A stretch of DNA of 54,199 nt from an uncultured Pelagibacteraceae bacterium (GTDB lineage: Bacteria > Pseudomonadota > Alphaproteobacteria > Pelagibacterales > Pelagibacteraceae): the NCBI GenBank assembly GCA_902632935.1, contig CACPEJ010000005.1, positions 1 through 54,199 of the forward strand. The letters are read 5' to 3'. Made by a program: the position numbers and the translations under genes. The first letter of the stretch is position 1; each line of letters starts with the position of its first letter. This document shows positions 17,690 to 26,090 of this stretch, one piece after another. The notes below the pieces were generated by a model. The model saw only the letters and a program-made list of their open reading frames with translations, searched no databases and was not told where the DNA came from.

Positions 17690-19087
17690 CTATAAATTTT
17701 TTGTAATATCTTCTGTCATTTTCTTTGCGTCGGCAAAAAGCATAAGTGTATTCTCTTTATAGAAAAGATCATTGTCGATGCCTGCATAACCAGGTGAAAG
17801 ACTTCTTTTAACAAACAGAACAGATTTACATTTTTCAACGTCTAATACTGGCATTCCATAAATTGGACTTTGTGGATCAGTTTTCGCAACAGGATTAGTT
17901 ACATCGTTTGCACCAATTACAAAAGCTACATCTGCATTTGCAAAATCATTATTAATTTCTTCTAATTCAAAAACTTCATCGTAAGGCACATTTGCTTCAG
18001 CCAATAATACGTTCATATGACCTGGCATTCTACCTGCAACAGGATGAATAGCATAAGAGACCTTAATATCGTTCTTTTTTAAAGTATCAACCATCTCTCT
18101 TAATGCGTGTTGGGCTTGTGCAACGGCCATACCATAACCAGGAACGATTATAACTGATGAAGCATTCTTCATCAAAAATGCAGCATCATCTGCATTTCCA
18201 CTTTTTACTGGTCTTTGCTCTTTTGATGAGGTACTTGACTTTTCATCAGTTGCACCAAAACCGCCCAAAATTACGTTAAAGAATGAACGATTCATTCCCT
18301 TACACATTATATAAGATAAAATAGCACCAGATGATCCTACAAGAGCACCTGTAATTATTAATGCTGTATTTTCTAAAGTAAAACCTATACCTGCAGCTGC
18401 CCAACCAGAGTAAGAGTTAAGCATAGAAATAACAACCGGCATATCTGCTCCACCAATCGGGATTATTAAAAGAAAACCAATTAAGAATGATACTGCTAAC
18501 AAAATCCAAAATAAATTTGACGATTGTGTTGAGCATAATAAATAAATTAAAGCAATTATTGAAATTAAGATTATAGCGTTTAAAGGGTGCTGGCCTTTAA
18601 ATGTGATTGGTGAACCTGACATAATTCCTTGTAATTTTAAAAAGGCTATTACTGAGCCAGAAAATGTAATAGCTCCAACCGCAGCTCCAATTGACATCTC
18701 AATTAAACTACCAAGCTTTATGTCTCCTGGTTTTCCCAAATTAAATGCTTCTGGGTTCAAAAAAGCAGAAATTGCGACAAAAACTGCCGCAAGACCAACT
18801 AAACTGTGAAATCCTGCAACTAACTCCGGCATCGCAGTCATTGGTATCTTGTAAGCAATAAAAGCTCCAATTGAACCTCCAACTAAAATAAATATTAAAA
18901 CATAGACAAATCCACTTGAAAAATTACCAGTAGATAAAAAAGTTACAGTTACAGCTATTATCATTCCAAGAATACCAAAAAAGTTACCTTGTCTTGATGT
19001 TTCTGGAGACGACAGACCTCTCAAAGCTAATATAAAAAGCACGCCAGAGACTAGATAAAATATTGCTGATAAGTTCGCTGATATCAT
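17690..19087 (-). CDS. pntB: NAD(P) transhydrogenase subunit beta
   Basis: PntB is the membrane and NADP(H)-binding subunit of the proton-translocating transhydrogenase, which makes NADPH from NADH at the expense of the proton gradient. The 465-residue protein has about nine membrane helices in the first 270 residues, a Ser/Lys-rich linker, and the soluble dIII domain with VIIVPGYGMAVAQAQHAL, HPVAGRMPGHMNVLLAEA and FVIGANDVTNPVAKT. Overlaps pntAB by 4 bp. Confidence 0.97.
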   Translation of the reverse strand: MISANLSAIFYLVSGVLFILALRGLSSPETSRQGNFFGILGMIIAVTVTFLSTGNFSSGFVYVLIFILVGGSIGAFIAYKIPMTAMPELVAGFHSLVGLAAVFVAISAFLNPEAFNLGKPGDIKLGSLIEMSIGAAVGAITFSGSVIAFLKLQGIMSGSPITFKGQHPLNAIILISIIALIYLLCSTQSSNLFWILLAVSFLIGFLLIIPIGGADMPVVISMLNSYSGWAAAGIGFTLENTALIITGALVGSSGAILSYIMCKGMNRSFFNVILGGFGATDEKSSTSSKEQRPVKSGNADDAAFLMKNASSVIIVPGYGMAVAQAQHALREMVDTLKKNDIKVSYAIHPVAGRMPGHMNVLLAEANVPYDEVFELEEINNDFANADVAFVIGANDVTNPVAKTDPQSPIYGMPVLDVEKCKSVLFVKRSLSPGYAGIDNDLFYKENTLMLFADAKKMTEDITKNL

Positions 19088-19395
19088 TTTTTATCCTTTT
19101 TCTTTTTTTTATACATTGCAAGCATTCGTTGAGTTACTAAAAAACCACCAAAAATGTTTATCGCCGCCAATGCAATGGCTAAAAAACCGAAAATGCTAGA
19201 AGTATTAAATACACTATCTGAATTACCAGATAATCCTGCAATTATTGCCCCAACAATAATTACAGATGAAATAGCATTAGTAACAGACATTAAAGGAGTA
19301 TGTAAAGATGGAGTAACGCTCCAAACAACATAATACCCTACAAATATAGAGAGAATAAATATACTAAGCCTGAATATTAAAGGATCAATTTCCAT
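19084..19395 (-). CDS. pntAB: NAD(P) transhydrogenase subunit alpha, membrane part (PntAB)
   Basis: This 103-residue protein has three to four membrane helices and supplies the short alpha-side part of the transhydrogenase membrane domain. The block VWSVTPSLHTPLMSVTNAIS near residue 25 is diagnostic. In enteric bacteria it is fused to the NAD-binding part; the split form seen here (PntAA, PntAB, PntB) is that of Rhodospirillum and other alphaproteobacteria. It lies 3 bp after pntAA and overlaps pntB by 4 bp. Confidence 0.95.
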   Translation of the reverse strand: MEIDPLIFRLSIFILSIFVGYYVVWSVTPSLHTPLMSVTNAISSVIIVGAIIAGLSGNSDSVFNTSSIFGFLAIALAAINIFGGFLVTQRMLAMYKKKKKDKK

Positions 19396-19398
19396 ATT

Positions 19399-20487
19399 TC
19401 ATTTAATGAGTGTTTTTTCTATTATTTCGTCCTCTAAATTAATATTTAATTTTTTATTTTCTTTATCAAATAAGTTTTCAACAAAATTAAACATATTTTT
19501 TGCATATAAGCTAGAAGCTGATACTGGTAGTTTATTTAAAATATTACTCTCACCCATAATTTTAATTCCATTTTTTTCAACGATTTCGTCTGCTTTTGTA
19601 AATGCAGTGTTACCACCTTGTATGGCAGCTAAATCATAAATAACAGATCCAGCTTGCATATTATTAATCATATCTTCTTTAATAATCACAGGTGCTTTTT
19701 TTCCGGGTATTAATGCAGTGCAAATGACAATGTCAATTTTTTTTAAAGTTTCAGAAAGTAATTCCTCCTGTTTTTTTTTAAAATCATCAGAAGCTTCCTT
19801 TGCATAACCACCCTCAGTTTCTAAGTTTTCAGCACCCTCAACTGTCAAAAATTTGCCACCTAAACTTTCAACCTGTTCCTTTGACGCCATCCTTACATCT
19901 GTGGCAAAAACTATCCCTCCCATTCTTTTTGCTGTTGCTATTGCTTGTAATCCAGCAACACCAGCACCAACGACTAAAATCTTTGCTGCTGGAATTGTGC
20001 CAGCAGCTGTCATCATCATTGGTATAGCTTTTTCAAAATAAGCGAATGACTCGATTACTGCTTTGTATCCAGCTAAGTTAGCTTGAGAAGATAAGATGTC
20101 CATAGATTGAGCTCTAGTTATCCTTGGTAACAATTCTAATGAAAAAAGATTTACATTTTTTTTCTTAAGTTGATCTAATTTCTCTTTATTATCGTAAGGG
20201 TTTAAAACACCTACAAGAGTTTTGTCCTCTTTGATTAACGAAAATTTATCCTCAGACAATAATCCTAATTGAACAATTATATTTGAAAGATTTATTACTT
20301 CATTCTCGTCATCAGAAAATTTGACACCTATATTTTTAAATTCTTCATCAGAAATTCCTAAGTGGACACCATAATTTCTTGATAAATGAACATCTAATCC
20401 TATTGAAATGTATTTTTTTGCAATTTCAGGAGTAATTGAAATTCTTTTGTCTATTTTTTGATTTTCTAAAATTGATCCGATTTTCAT
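19399..20487 (-). CDS. pntAA: NAD(P) transhydrogenase subunit alpha, NAD-binding part (PntAA)
   Basis: This is the soluble dI domain that binds NAD(H). The 362-residue product resembles alanine dehydrogenase, with RISITPE near residue 15, the Rossmann motif VGAGVAGLQAIATAKRMG near 173, and the mobile-loop region near the substrate site. It is the first of the three pnt genes. Only 9 bp separate it from the small oxidase-subunit gene upstream, so one transcript from the 5S region through rpmJ is likely. Confidence 0.96.
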   Translation of the reverse strand: MKIGSILENQKIDKRISITPEIAKKYISIGLDVHLSRNYGVHLGISDEEFKNIGVKFSDDENEVINLSNIIVQLGLLSEDKFSLIKEDKTLVGVLNPYDNKEKLDQLKKKNVNLFSLELLPRITRAQSMDILSSQANLAGYKAVIESFAYFEKAIPMMMTAAGTIPAAKILVVGAGVAGLQAIATAKRMGGIVFATDVRMASKEQVESLGGKFLTVEGAENLETEGGYAKEASDDFKKKQEELLSETLKKIDIVICTALIPGKKAPVIIKEDMINNMQAGSVIYDLAAIQGGNTAFTKADEIVEKNGIKIMGESNILNKLPVSASSLYAKNMFNFVENLFDKENKKLNINLEDEIIEKTLIK

Positions 20488-20496
20488 TAAAAAATT

Positions 20497-20607
20497 CTAT
20501 AGTAAGAATAGCGCCATTAATACCAATACCAACACTACCGCGACAGTTCCCCACAACACAAATTTTGTAAAATTATTCCAAGTTTTTTTATGGTTTTCAT
20601 TATCCAT
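20497..20607 (-). CDS. aa3-type cytochrome c oxidase subunit IV-like small protein
   Basis: This is a 36-residue reading frame. It starts MDNENHKKTWNNFTKF, then has one membrane helix (VLWGTVAVVLVLVLMALFLL) at the very C-terminus. The pattern H-x2-T-W-x2-F-x3 followed by a single helix fits the bacterial aa3-type oxidase subunit IV family (Pfam COX_aa3), known as a tiny extra subunit of alphaproteobacterial oxidases. It lies between rpmJ (5 bp) and pntAA (9 bp), so it is a real gene squeezed into an otherwise unexplained gap. Function is by family resemblance only. Confidence 0.8.
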   Translation of the reverse strand: MDNENHKKTWNNFTKFVLWGTVAVVLVLVLMALFLL

Positions 20608-20612
20608 AAAAA

Positions 20613-20738
20613 TTATTTTTGTCTTGCTTTAAATTTAGGGTTGGTCTTATTGATTATGTAAACTCTTCCTCTTCGTCTTACGAGTTTGGAGTTTAAATCT
20701 CTTTTTTTAATTGATTTTAATGAACTTTTTATTTTCAT
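20613..20738 (-). CDS. rpmJ: 50S ribosomal protein L36
   Basis: bL36 is a 41-residue, very basic protein of the large subunit. It starts [14 protein letters not shown] and carries the core [23 protein letters not shown]. It lacks the zinc-binding Cys/His set, so it is the C-minus form usual for this position in alphaproteobacteria. The ATG lies 16 bp after the 5S rRNA 3' end with no terminator between, so it is probably transcribed together with 5S. No clear Shine-Dalgarno is seen. Confidence 0.95.
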   Translation of the reverse strand: MKIKSSLKSIKKRDLNSKLVRRRGRVYIINKTNPKFKARQK

Positions 20739-20754
20739 AGTTTTAAAGAGTTTA

Positions 20755-20870
20755 GCCTGGCAAAGTCCTACTCTTCCGTGTCTTAAGACAAAGTACCATC
20801 GGCGCTGAAAAGCTTGACTTCCGAGTTCGGAATGGGATCGGGTATTACCTCTTCGCTATAATCACCAGGC
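20755..20870 (-). rRNA. rrf: 5S ribosomal RNA
   Basis: This 116-base 5S gene can be folded with terminal helix GCCTGG/CCAGGC. It includes the conserved block CCCGATCCCATTCCGAACTCGG in the loop A to helix III region (read on the minus strand, around 20825-20846) and the loop E/helix IV element AGTAGGACTT near the 3' end. No 23S or 16S sequence adjoins it: the upstream neighbour is a glycosyltransferase gene. It is thus an isolated 5S gene separated from 16S-23S by the surface-polysaccharide island. Confidence 0.97.
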
Positions 20871-20876
20871 GACGTA

Positions 20877-20904
20877 TTTATACCTAAAGAAAAATTATAG
20901 TCAA
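20877..20904 (-). promoter_or_regulatory. Predicted sigma70-like promoter for the isolated 5S rRNA
   Basis: On the minus strand, TTGACT (20904-20899) and TATAAA (20882-20877) are separated by 16 bp; each hexamer differs from consensus at one base. Six bases follow, then G20870, the first base of the mature 5S gene, which is the expected transcription start (+1). The last glycosyltransferase gene of the island ends 18 bp upstream. This promoter would make 5S transcription independent of the rest of the rRNA operon. Confidence 0.7.
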
Positions 20905-20922
20905 AGAAAAATAAAAAATTGA

Positions 20923-21645
20923 TTATCTCATAAAAGAATAAAAAATAATGGTTTTTAAAGCAATAAATGCATCTTTTAGACCAATTTTTTTCCCTTCTTC
21001 ATATGATCTTCCATTGTAAGTAACAGGGACTTCAAAAAATTTATATTTTTTTTTTGCTAACTTAATGGTGACTTCAGGTTCAAATGAAAAACTTTTTTCT
21101 TTAAGATTGATGCTTTTTAGAACTGAAGTTTTAAAAGCTTTGTAGCCGGTCTCCATATCAGTCAAATTCAAATTAATAAATAAATTACACATAAATGTTA
21201 AAATTTTATTTGCCAGATAATGCCAAAAAAAATGTATTCTTACATATTTCCCTCCACCAAGAAATCTAGATCCATAAACAATATCGGCATTAGCCTCAAA
21301 AAAAGGTAGTAATAATTTATAATAATCAGAGGGATCATATTCCAAATCTGCATCTTGTATTATAGTAATATCACCAGTTATATATTTAAGCGCAGTATGT
21401 ATCGCAGCACCTTTACCTAAATTATTATCATGATAATAAATTTGTATTTTTTCATCAAATGCCAAATTTTTTAATATTTTATTTGTTCCATCATTTGAGA
21501 AATCATCAACAATTATAATTTCATATTTTGAAATTTTATAATCTTTTAAACTTTTATCGATTTTTTTTAAAATATTTTCAATTGTGTTTTTTTCATTATA
21601 ACAAGGAATCACAATCGAAAGTTTAAATTTATCCCTATTAATCAT
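20923..21645 (-). CDS. Family 2 glycosyltransferase, polyprenol-phosphate mannosyl/glucosyltransferase-like
   Basis: This is a GT2 enzyme of the dolichol-phosphate mannose synthase type, about 240 residues, with no membrane helix. Marks are LSIVIPCYNEKNTIENILKK at the start, IIVDDFSNDGT, the metal-binding DADLEYDPSDY near residue 97, and GSRFLGGGKYVR. Such enzymes load a sugar on undecaprenyl phosphate for a GT-C transferase. The upstream gene encodes a large polytopic membrane protein that could be that partner. A TTG at 21651 is also open, but I choose the ATG at 21645, 2 bp after the upstream stop codon. This is the last gene before 5S. Confidence 0.85.
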   Translation of the reverse strand: MINRDKFKLSIVIPCYNEKNTIENILKKIDKSLKDYKISKYEIIIVDDFSNDGTNKILKNLAFDEKIQIYYHDNNLGKGAAIHTALKYITGDITIIQDADLEYDPSDYYKLLLPFFEANADIVYGSRFLGGGKYVRIHFFWHYLANKILTFMCNLFINLNLTDMETGYKAFKTSVLKSINLKEKSFSFEPEVTIKLAKKKYKFFEVPVTYNGRSYEEGKKIGLKDAFIALKTIIFYSFMR

Positions 21646-21647
21646 AG

Positions 21648-23300
21648 TCAATTTTTTAATTTATTAATAATTAAATATCCATTTTTTTTTTCTACACTAA
21701 GACTGTTGTAAGAACAAATAAATGGAATATCCCAACATAGCCTACCTTGCCAACCATTTATTGAATTATTTTCAATATCTGGACGATAAATTTTTACTAA
21801 TTGATTAATATTTTTTTTATTTAACAAATATTTATTTTCTATTTTTAAAACACCTAAAAATATATTTTCAATTTTATCTAATCTTATTATATTTTTTGAA
21901 AAATTAAAAAAAATAAAAGTCATCACAAAAATTAAAAAAATTTTTTTAGAAAAATTTTTTGCTGTCAAAGGACCAATTAACAAAACAAATATCAAAATTA
22001 AGAATAAATGTATTGCAAACCTATAAACCGGCGAAAAATTAAGCCAAAATAATAAACCCAAAATTAAAAAGAAATAAATACCTATTTTTTCATTCAATAT
22101 TAATTTGTTTTCAATCTTTTTTTTTTGAAAAAATAAAAATAATAATACTGGCAAACTTGCAGTTGCAATATGCTCTGAAATTTCTATTAAATTTCTTTTA
22201 AACCAAAAACTCAACCAATTTAAATTTTTTAGATATTCCTCAGGTGTATAGATATCTTTTGCTAAACTAAAATAACCTTTATTAATTAATTCAAGTTGTT
22301 TAGATAAATTAATATTTTCCTCACTAAACCAACTTACGTCTAAGCATGAAAAATTTGATGGAAAAAATAAACAGCCAGTGTAAATAAATTGTTGAATTAA
22401 AAATACAATTAGTAAACTATAAATAAAAAAAAATCTAAGTCTAAAAATATCTAAACTTAAATATTTAAAATACTTTATGTACAAAAATGTTGGTAAAAAA
22501 ACTAATGGAATTGTACTAAATTTTATTAAAATAGAAAAAATTGAAAATATAGAAACCAGAAAAAAATATTCTTTTTTTTCATCAATTAGATCTATTTCGG
22601 AAAATTTTAAAAAGTAATAAAAAGTTAAGATACAGAAAATAGCTGCTGGTAAATCAACTCCAAATTCAGAAATTCTAGTAAATTTAAGAATAAAATAAAA
22701 TAATATTATTAATAAGAAATAATCACTAACTAATTTTTTATCTTTTGAAATTATTTGATGTATAGAAAATAATATAACACTTAAAAATATTAAAAAACTA
22801 GGTAGTGTTAAAAAATTAAAATTTTTATCGCTTAAAAAAAATATTGAGTATAAATTAAGCCAAATAGAATTGTATACATAAGATTTATCAATGTTTGCGA
22901 ATCCAAAAATTATTTTTTCTTCAATAAAGCTAAGAGCGTATGGGAGATGATAATAGCCAAAATCCTCGTGATATTTTTGTGATATGAAGATAGGAATAAA
23001 AAAAAAAATTATTACTAAAAAAAAAATGCTTCTAGTTTGAAATAAATTTATAAAGTTAATATTTTTTTTAAGTAAAAAAGCTAATATTCCAAAAATAAAA
23101 ATCAAAAAACTTATTAAAAGATCTATCTTAAGAAAAAAATGAAGGAAGGTAATAATAAATGAAATAATTATAAACCCTAAAAAAATATCCAAAAAAAAAT
23201 TTTTTTTTATATCTAAATCAATTATTCTTCCGAAGCCAGATACTGATAAAGATATAAAGATAATACTTACAAAAAAAATAAGTATTTGAGATAAAATCAT
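21648..23300 (-). CDS. Large polytopic membrane protein, possible GT-C-type glycosyltransferase
   Basis: This 550-residue protein has around a dozen membrane segments and little soluble sequence. After the third helix cluster, an extracytoplasmic segment contains HEDFGYYHLPYALSFIEE, an acidic/His pattern reminiscent of GT-C transferases and of the LIC_10190 membrane family. A C-terminal soluble stretch carries several Trp and Cys residues (NGWQGRLCWDIPFICSYN). Next to a polyprenol-phosphate sugar synthase, a role in adding sugars on the periplasmic face is plausible. Function remains inferred; no catalytic motif is decisive. Confidence 0.6.
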   Translation of the reverse strand: MILSQILIFFVSIIFISLSVSGFGRIIDLDIKKNFFLDIFLGFIIISFIITFLHFFLKIDLLISFLIFIFGILAFLLKKNINFINLFQTRSIFFLVIIFFFIPIFISQKYHEDFGYYHLPYALSFIEEKIIFGFANIDKSYVYNSIWLNLYSIFFLSDKNFNFLTLPSFLIFLSVILFSIHQIISKDKKLVSDYFLLIILFYFILKFTRISEFGVDLPAAIFCILTFYYFLKFSEIDLIDEKKEYFFLVSIFSIFSILIKFSTIPLVFLPTFLYIKYFKYLSLDIFRLRFFFIYSLLIVFLIQQFIYTGCLFFPSNFSCLDVSWFSEENINLSKQLELINKGYFSLAKDIYTPEEYLKNLNWLSFWFKRNLIEISEHIATASLPVLLFLFFQKKKIENKLILNEKIGIYFFLILGLLFWLNFSPVYRFAIHLFLILIFVLLIGPLTAKNFSKKIFLIFVMTFIFFNFSKNIIRLDKIENIFLGVLKIENKYLLNKKNINQLVKIYRPDIENNSINGWQGRLCWDIPFICSYNSLSVEKKNGYLIINKLKN

Positions 23301-23306
23301 AAATCT

Positions 23307-24239
23307 CTATTTTAAAGAATTGTTAAAATCCTCAATAGTTCTATCTAATGCTTTTGAAAAGTTCATTTTGGCTCTCCATCCATACCGGGCTGCTAATGAA
23401 ATATCTAGTTTTTTTCTTTTTACCCCGTCTAATTTAATATTATTGTCAAATTTAATCAAAACTTTTGAATCAATTTTTTTTTTTACTTTAAGTGCATAGT
23501 CTTTAATTGTCATTTCCACTGGAGATCCAATATTAATAAGACTAGTGTTTGTTTTTTTTTTCAGAAAATATTCACAGGCCTCTGCTACTTCATCAACATA
23601 TAAAATTTCTCTTAAAGGCCTTCCCGTTCCCCATAATTTCACAATTTTGTTTTTTTTACTTGCTACAGAAATTTTTCTAATTAATGCAGGTAAGAAATGT
23701 GAGTTCTTTAAATCATAATTATCATTAGGACCAAATAGATTACATGGCATTAAACAAATATAATTTGTTTTATATTGTTTATTGAATGCCTCAATCATTT
23801 TTATTCCTGCAATTTTAGCTACAGAATAGCTTTCATTTGTACTTTCAAGAGATCCTGTCAATATTTGGTGCTCTTTAATTGGTTTTTTTAAATCCTTTGG
23901 ATAAATACAACTTGACCCAAACAAAATTAATTTTTTTACATTAGTGTCATAGCCAGATGAAATAAGATTTGTTTGGATTTGTAAATTATCTTTAATAAAG
24001 CTTGCAGGATAATCAACATTAGCTTTAATTCCTCCAACCTTAGCTGCAGCAATTATAATTGCATCAGGTTTTTTAATTTGTAGATATTTTTTAACAGATT
24101 TCTGATTTCTCAAATCAAGTTTTTTTTTATCAATTATTAGAAGATTCTTATACCCCTTTTTTTTTAATATTCTTAAAATTGCAGATCCAAGCATTCCTTT
24201 ATGACCAGCAATAAATATCTTACTTTTATAATTTATCAT
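23307..24239 (-). CDS. fcl: GDP-L-fucose synthase
   Basis: This bifunctional epimerase/reductase turns GDP-4-keto-6-deoxymannose into GDP-L-fucose with NADPH. The 310-residue SDR protein has GHKGMLGS (residues 12-19), SSCIYP (109-114), the catalytic pair Tyr138/Lys142 in SYSVAK, and PNDNYDLKNSHFLPALIRK, typical of WcaG/Fcl. It overlaps gmd by 14 bp, and together the two make GDP-L-fucose from GDP-mannose. Position and motifs agree. Confidence 0.93.
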   Translation of the reverse strand: MINYKSKIFIAGHKGMLGSAILRILKKKGYKNLLIIDKKKLDLRNQKSVKKYLQIKKPDAIIIAAAKVGGIKANVDYPASFIKDNLQIQTNLISSGYDTNVKKLILFGSSCIYPKDLKKPIKEHQILTGSLESTNESYSVAKIAGIKMIEAFNKQYKTNYICLMPCNLFGPNDNYDLKNSHFLPALIRKISVASKKNKIVKLWGTGRPLREILYVDEVAEACEYFLKKKTNTSLINIGSPVEMTIKDYALKVKKKIDSKVLIKFDNNIKLDGVKRKKLDISLAARYGWRAKMNFSKALDRTIEDFNNSLK

Positions 24240-25272
24240 TATAAAATTTTAATTCATATCTTATCATTTCATCTATTAATTTATCTAATGATGTTTTAGG
24301 AAACCACTTTAATAATTTTTTTGCCTTGTTCGCATTTCCTTTTAAATAGTCAACTTCAACTGGTCTAAAATATCTTTTTTTACACTCAATAATCACTTTT
24401 TTATTTTTAATATCAATTGCTTTTTCATTAACACCATTGCCCACCCATCTAATTTTAAACCCAATTTTTTTTGCTGCTTTATTTACAAATTCTTTAATAG
24501 TAAAAGTCTTTCCAGTGGCAATAACGTAATCAGCCGGTTTTTTTTGTTGTAACATTTTCCACATTGCTTCAACATAATCTCTGGCATGCCCCCAATCTCT
24601 TTTGGAATATAAGTTACCTAGAAATAATTTTTTTTGATTTCCATTTTTTATTCTTATTAATCCTTGAATTATTTTTTTTGTCACAAATGTTTCACCTCTT
24701 ATTGGACTTTCATGATTAAACAAAACTCCGTTACAGGCAAATATTTTATAGGCCTCTCTATAATTAACTGTAATCCAATGTGCAAAAACTTTTGAAACAC
24801 CATATGGACTAGCTGGATAAAATGGAGTGCTCTCATTTTGAAATTTTTCTTTAGTTTTTCCAAACATTTCTGAAGTTCCTGCTTGATAAAATTTTACTTT
24901 TTTCTCTAAACCCAAATTTTTAATTGCTTCTAAAATTCTTAAAGTTCCCACACTATTTACTTCTGCAGAATATTCGGGCACTTCAAAAGAAACTTGAACA
25001 TGTGATTGTGCTGCTAAATTATAAATTTCATCAGGCTTGGTTTTTTTAATTAGACTCAATATTGAAGAGGAGTCTGTTAAGTCCCCGTAAAATAAAACAA
25101 AATTAGACTTGGAATTTATATCATTGTATATATCATCTATTCTACTTGTGTTTATTATGGATGATCTTCTTTTCACTCCATAAACTTTATAATTTTTTTT
25201 TAATAAAAACTTTGATAAATAAGCGCCATCTTGGCCTGTAACTCCAAAAATTAAAGCTATTTTTTTTTTCAT
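24226..25272 (-). CDS. gmd: GDP-mannose 4,6-dehydratase
   Basis: Gmd converts GDP-mannose to GDP-4-keto-6-deoxymannose, using bound NADP. The 348-residue product has GVTGQDGAYL (10-19), YGVKRRSS, NLAAQSHVQVSFE, the catalytic TSE motif (TSEMFG near 133), Tyr157/Lys161 in SPYGVSK, and FNHESPIRGETFVT. All are hallmark features. A 60-bp gap upstream with a perfect TATAAT suggests that gmd-fcl and the two following genes can be transcribed from their own promoter. Confidence 0.96.
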   Translation of the reverse strand: MKKKIALIFGVTGQDGAYLSKFLLKKNYKVYGVKRRSSIINTSRIDDIYNDINSKSNFVLFYGDLTDSSSILSLIKKTKPDEIYNLAAQSHVQVSFEVPEYSAEVNSVGTLRILEAIKNLGLEKKVKFYQAGTSEMFGKTKEKFQNESTPFYPASPYGVSKVFAHWITVNYREAYKIFACNGVLFNHESPIRGETFVTKKIIQGLIRIKNGNQKKLFLGNLYSKRDWGHARDYVEAMWKMLQQKKPADYVIATGKTFTIKEFVNKAAKKIGFKIRWVGNGVNEKAIDIKNKKVIIECKKRYFRPVEVDYLKGNANKAKKLLKWFPKTSLDKLIDEMIRYELKFYNDKL

Positions 25273-25286
25273 CTAGATTAAATTTA

Positions 25287-25317
25287 ATTATACATCATAA
25301 TTATTTTACCCATACAA
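25287..25317 (-). promoter_or_regulatory. Possible promoter upstream of gmd
   Basis: On the minus strand, TTGTAT (25317-25312) and a perfect TATAAT (25292-25287) lie 19 bp apart, longer than the ideal 17. The predicted start would be near 25280, just before the gmd ATG at 25272. It is the widest gap in this part of the island, which is otherwise packed with overlapping genes. Confidence 0.35.
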
Positions 25318-25332
25318 GTTTAAAATATTACC

Positions 25333-26064
25333 CTAATTTAAAATTTTTATTTTGCTAAAAATTACCATTGGTATCAATTTAAGACCAAAAATATATCTTT
25401 TAAAAAAAATAAGTGGATTAAAAATAAGTCTTAAAAACCAACCTAAATAAAATTTATCGATAAAATTATTGATTGGAGCTTGATCTTTTGTAAAAAATGA
25501 AATTGCTGCTCCTGTGCACAAAATGGTTGGTTTAAATACTAATTTTTCTTTTAAATATAGGCCTAAAACCTCTTGAGTACCTCCCCCAATATTAATTAGA
25601 ATAAAATTTGGTTTTACTTTTTTGAGTAAGTTTAATAATTTTTTATCATTTAATTCCATAGAGTTATATTTTGGAGCAACGTAATTGTGTATTTTTTTTA
25701 AGCCTAAATTTCTCAAGTAAGATTTATTTGATTTAGAATATTCAAAATTTGGATCTATAGAAAAAATAGATTTATTCTTATTAATCTTCAAATAATCAAA
25801 AAATAAACCTAAAAATTTATAACCTGAAAACTTTTTCACATTTATGTTTTTAAAAATTTTAAGTAATAAAACAAAAAAACCACTATCAAAAAAAACCAAA
25901 TCTGCTTTTTTAATTGATCTATAATATTGACTTGATTTTTGAATTGAGGCTAAAGCTGGACCAGCTGGAAAAACAAATAATCCTTTTTTTGCAATACATC
26001 TATCAAAATTTTTAGCGTCGATATTGTTAAATCTGATTTTTTTGAAAATTATTTTACTAGTCAT
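25333..26064 (-). CDS. WecG/TagA/CpsF family glycosyltransferase (GT26)
   Basis: Members of GT26 add the second sugar (for example ManNAc) to a lipid-linked first sugar, usually UDP-activated. This 243-residue protein shows FPAGPALASIQKSS near residue 31, then INIGGGTQEVLGLYL near 156, and ILCTGAAISFFTK with LGWFLRLIFNP near the C-terminus, the GT26 signature. A WecA-like phosphosugar transferase gene is three genes upstream, so both initiation steps of a lipid-linked glycan can be assigned. Donor sugar is unknown. Confidence 0.8.
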   Translation of the reverse strand: MTSKIIFKKIRFNNIDAKNFDRCIAKKGLFVFPAGPALASIQKSSQYYRSIKKADLVFFDSGFFVLLLKIFKNINVKKFSGYKFLGLFFDYLKINKNKSIFSIDPNFEYSKSNKSYLRNLGLKKIHNYVAPKYNSMELNDKKLLNLLKKVKPNFILINIGGGTQEVLGLYLKEKLVFKPTILCTGAAISFFTKDQAPINNFIDKFYLGWFLRLIFNPLIFFKRYIFGLKLIPMVIFSKIKILN

Positions 26065-26090
26065 TACTTACTTCTTTATTTAGGCAATAT

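Noticed and set aside
19800..20041. Rightward frames opposite pntAA
   Set aside because: pntAA is complete and conserved here, and the frames are shadows without a start signal.
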